Shown in pieces: positions 63,075 through 64,000 of a stretch of 64,000 bases of DNA. Source of the stretch: Clostridia bacterium. GTDB lineage: Bacteria > Bacillota > Clostridia > Lachnospirales > Lachnospiraceae. Under the pieces are notes generated by a model, which did no database searches, had not been told where the DNA came from, and was given only the letters and a program-made list of their open reading frames with translations. The stretch lies in the NCBI GenBank assembly GCA_003246295.1, contig QKAS01000001.1, forward strand, positions 62,001 to 126,000. The letters are read 5' to 3'. The position numbers were made by a program, and so were the translations under genes. Every line of letters begins with the position of its first letter. Position 1 is the first letter of the stretch.

Positions 63075-64000
63075 TTGGAACTGAATGAAAGAAATATAGA
63101 AGAAATCGTAAAACAGGTTTTGCAGGGTATGACACCACAGTCGACAGAAAAACCATCAAGACCTGTAGCTGGAAATATTCCAGCGAAAAGCCGTGCAGCA
63201 ATGCTCACAGCACTTGAAAAATATGAGATCAAGGAATTTGCAATCCCGACACTTGGTGATGACGATATTCTTGTAAAAGTAGAAGGGTGTGGAATCTGTG
63301 GTACAGATGCACATGAATTCAAAAGAGATCCATTTAATCTGATTCCACTTGTTCTTGGACATGAAGGAACCGGTGAAATTGTAAAAATGGGTAAAAATGT
63401 AAAGAAGGACAGCGCTGGTAAACCACTTGCAGTGGGAGATAAAATTGTAACCTGTATGATTTTTAAAGATAATCCGGATATTACAATGTTCGATCTGAAC
63501 AAACAAAACGTTGGTGGTGCTGATGTATATGGACTCCTTCCGGATGATGAAATCCATCTGAATGGATGGTTTGCAGATTATCTTGTTGTAAGAGGTGGTT
63601 CTTCCGTATTTAATGTAAGTGATCTTGATCTGGACTCCAGAATCTTAATTGAACCTGCAGCTGTTCTGATCCATGCAGTGGAGAGAGCAAAAACAACAGG
63701 AATTCTCAGATTTAACAGCAGAGTTGTCGTACAGGGTTGTGGACCAATTGGACTTTTATGCATCGCAATTTTAAGAACGATGGGAATTGAGAATATCGTA
63801 GCAGTAGACGGAGAACAAAAGCGTCTTGATTTTGCAAGAGAACTTGGAGCGGAGAAGTCAGTAAACTTCAAAGATCACAAAGGAATCGAAGCATTGGCTG
63901 AAGGAGTTAAGGATGCGTTTGGTGGATATCTTGCAGATTTTGCATTCCAGTGTACAGGATCCCCTGTAGCACATTCTAATATCTATAAATTTATTAGAAA
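63075..64000 (+). CDS. Zinc alcohol dehydrogenase with N-terminal targeting peptide, truncated by window end
   Basis: Reads from TTG 63075 (GAAGGAG 8 bases upstream) without a stop to the window end, 308 codons. N-terminal helix NIEEIVKQVLQGM with a linker STEKPSRP is an encapsulation-type peptide. Then a medium-chain dehydrogenase: CGICGTDAHEF (catalytic Zn Cys), LGHEGTGEIV (Zn His-Glu), and the NAD site VVQGCGPIGLLC followed by AVDGEQKRLDFARELGA with an Asp that suggests NAD(H) preference. It probably reduces propanal to propanol, or lactaldehyde to propanediol, and recycles NADH inside the shell. No structural-zinc four-Cys loop is evident in the visible part. Confidence 0.9.
   Translation, partial: MELNERNIEEIVKQVLQGMTPQSTEKPSRPVAGNIPAKSRAAMLTALEKYEIKEFAIPTLGDDDILVKVEGCGICGTDAHEFKRDPFNLIPLVLGHEGTGEIVKMGKNVKKDSAGKPLAVGDKIVTCMIFKDNPDITMFDLNKQNVGGADVYGLLPDDEIHLNGWFADYLVVRGGSSVFNVSDLDLDSRILIEPAAVLIHAVERAKTTGILRFNSRVVVQGCGPIGLLCIAILRTMGIENIVAVDGEQKRLDFARELGAEKSVNFKDHKGIEALAEGVKDAFGGYLADFAFQCTGSPVAHSNIYKFIR

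Overview
The window looks like a chromosomal segment of an AT-rich, anaerobic, Gram-positive gut Firmicute, most likely Lachnospiraceae (Clostridium cluster XIVa; Roseburia/Blautia-like, genus not resolved). Supporting traits are pyruvate phosphate dikinase, two-part iron-sulfur serine dehydratase, YesM/YesN two-component systems next to sugar ABC transporters, lipoprotein binding proteins with Glu/Ala/Pro-rich linkers, and a glycyl-radical (B12-independent) propanediol microcompartment operon. I see no insertion sequence, prophage, CRISPR array, tRNA or rRNA. No stretch above 300 bp lacks a gene.

Layout. 1-4.9 kb: end of an aldose 1-epimerase, patatin-like lipase, glycerol-1-phosphate dehydrogenase, then on the minus strand an ECF S component with pyridoxamine kinase, and an AraC regulator. 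5-7.6 kb: fucI and fucU, divergent from that AraC gene, with 10-bp-phased repeats between them. 7.7-15 kb: ppdK, cobU, a MATE exporter, sdaAB-sdaAA and an RmlD-like reductase. 15.1-22.1 kb: F1Fo ATP synthase operon, headed by an unknown membrane protein and carrying two copies of atpE that encode the same protein. 22.2-30 kb: signalling cluster with PAS-GGDEF-EAL, a MalT-like STAND ATPase without DNA-binding domain, a NYN-LOTUS protein, and a REC-HD-GYP-GGDEF gene broken by a one-base shift. 30-32.4 kb: xylA, then parA with a small partner. 32.5-42.9 kb: YesN, YesM, a membrane-tethered sugar-binding sensor, an ABC sugar importer and a chemoreceptor. 42.9-53.1 kb: a second YesM/YesN pair on the minus strand, divergent from a RhaSTPQ-type importer (one ATPase, two permeases, one binding protein), followed by rhamnose mutarotase and rhamnulokinase. 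53.1-55.7 kb: AraC regulator and an AraA/FucI-like isomerase. 55.8-64 kb: microcompartment operon with glycyl-radical diol dehydratase, its activase, EutS/PduU shell protein, EutP/PduV GTPase, class II aldolase, GlcG/HbpS-domain protein, CoA-acylating aldehyde dehydrogenase and a Zn alcohol dehydrogenase cut by the window end.

How the genes fit together. L-rhamnose would enter by the RhaSTPQ-like importer, be mutarotated (RhaM), isomerised (probably the 54158 gene), phosphorylated (RhaB), and cleaved by the microcompartment aldolase to DHAP and lactaldehyde. L-fucose would pass through FucU and FucI and join at the same aldolase. Lactaldehyde would be reduced to 1,2-propanediol, dehydrated by the glycyl-radical enzyme to propanal, and dismutated to propionyl-CoA and propanol inside the shell. 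Aldolase (C-terminal), aldehyde dehydrogenase and alcohol dehydrogenase (both N-terminal) carry look-alike amphipathic targeting helices. This matches the GRM5-type fucose/rhamnose compartment known from Clostridium phytofermentans and Roseburia inulinivorans. The remaining shell genes should lie just beyond position 64000.
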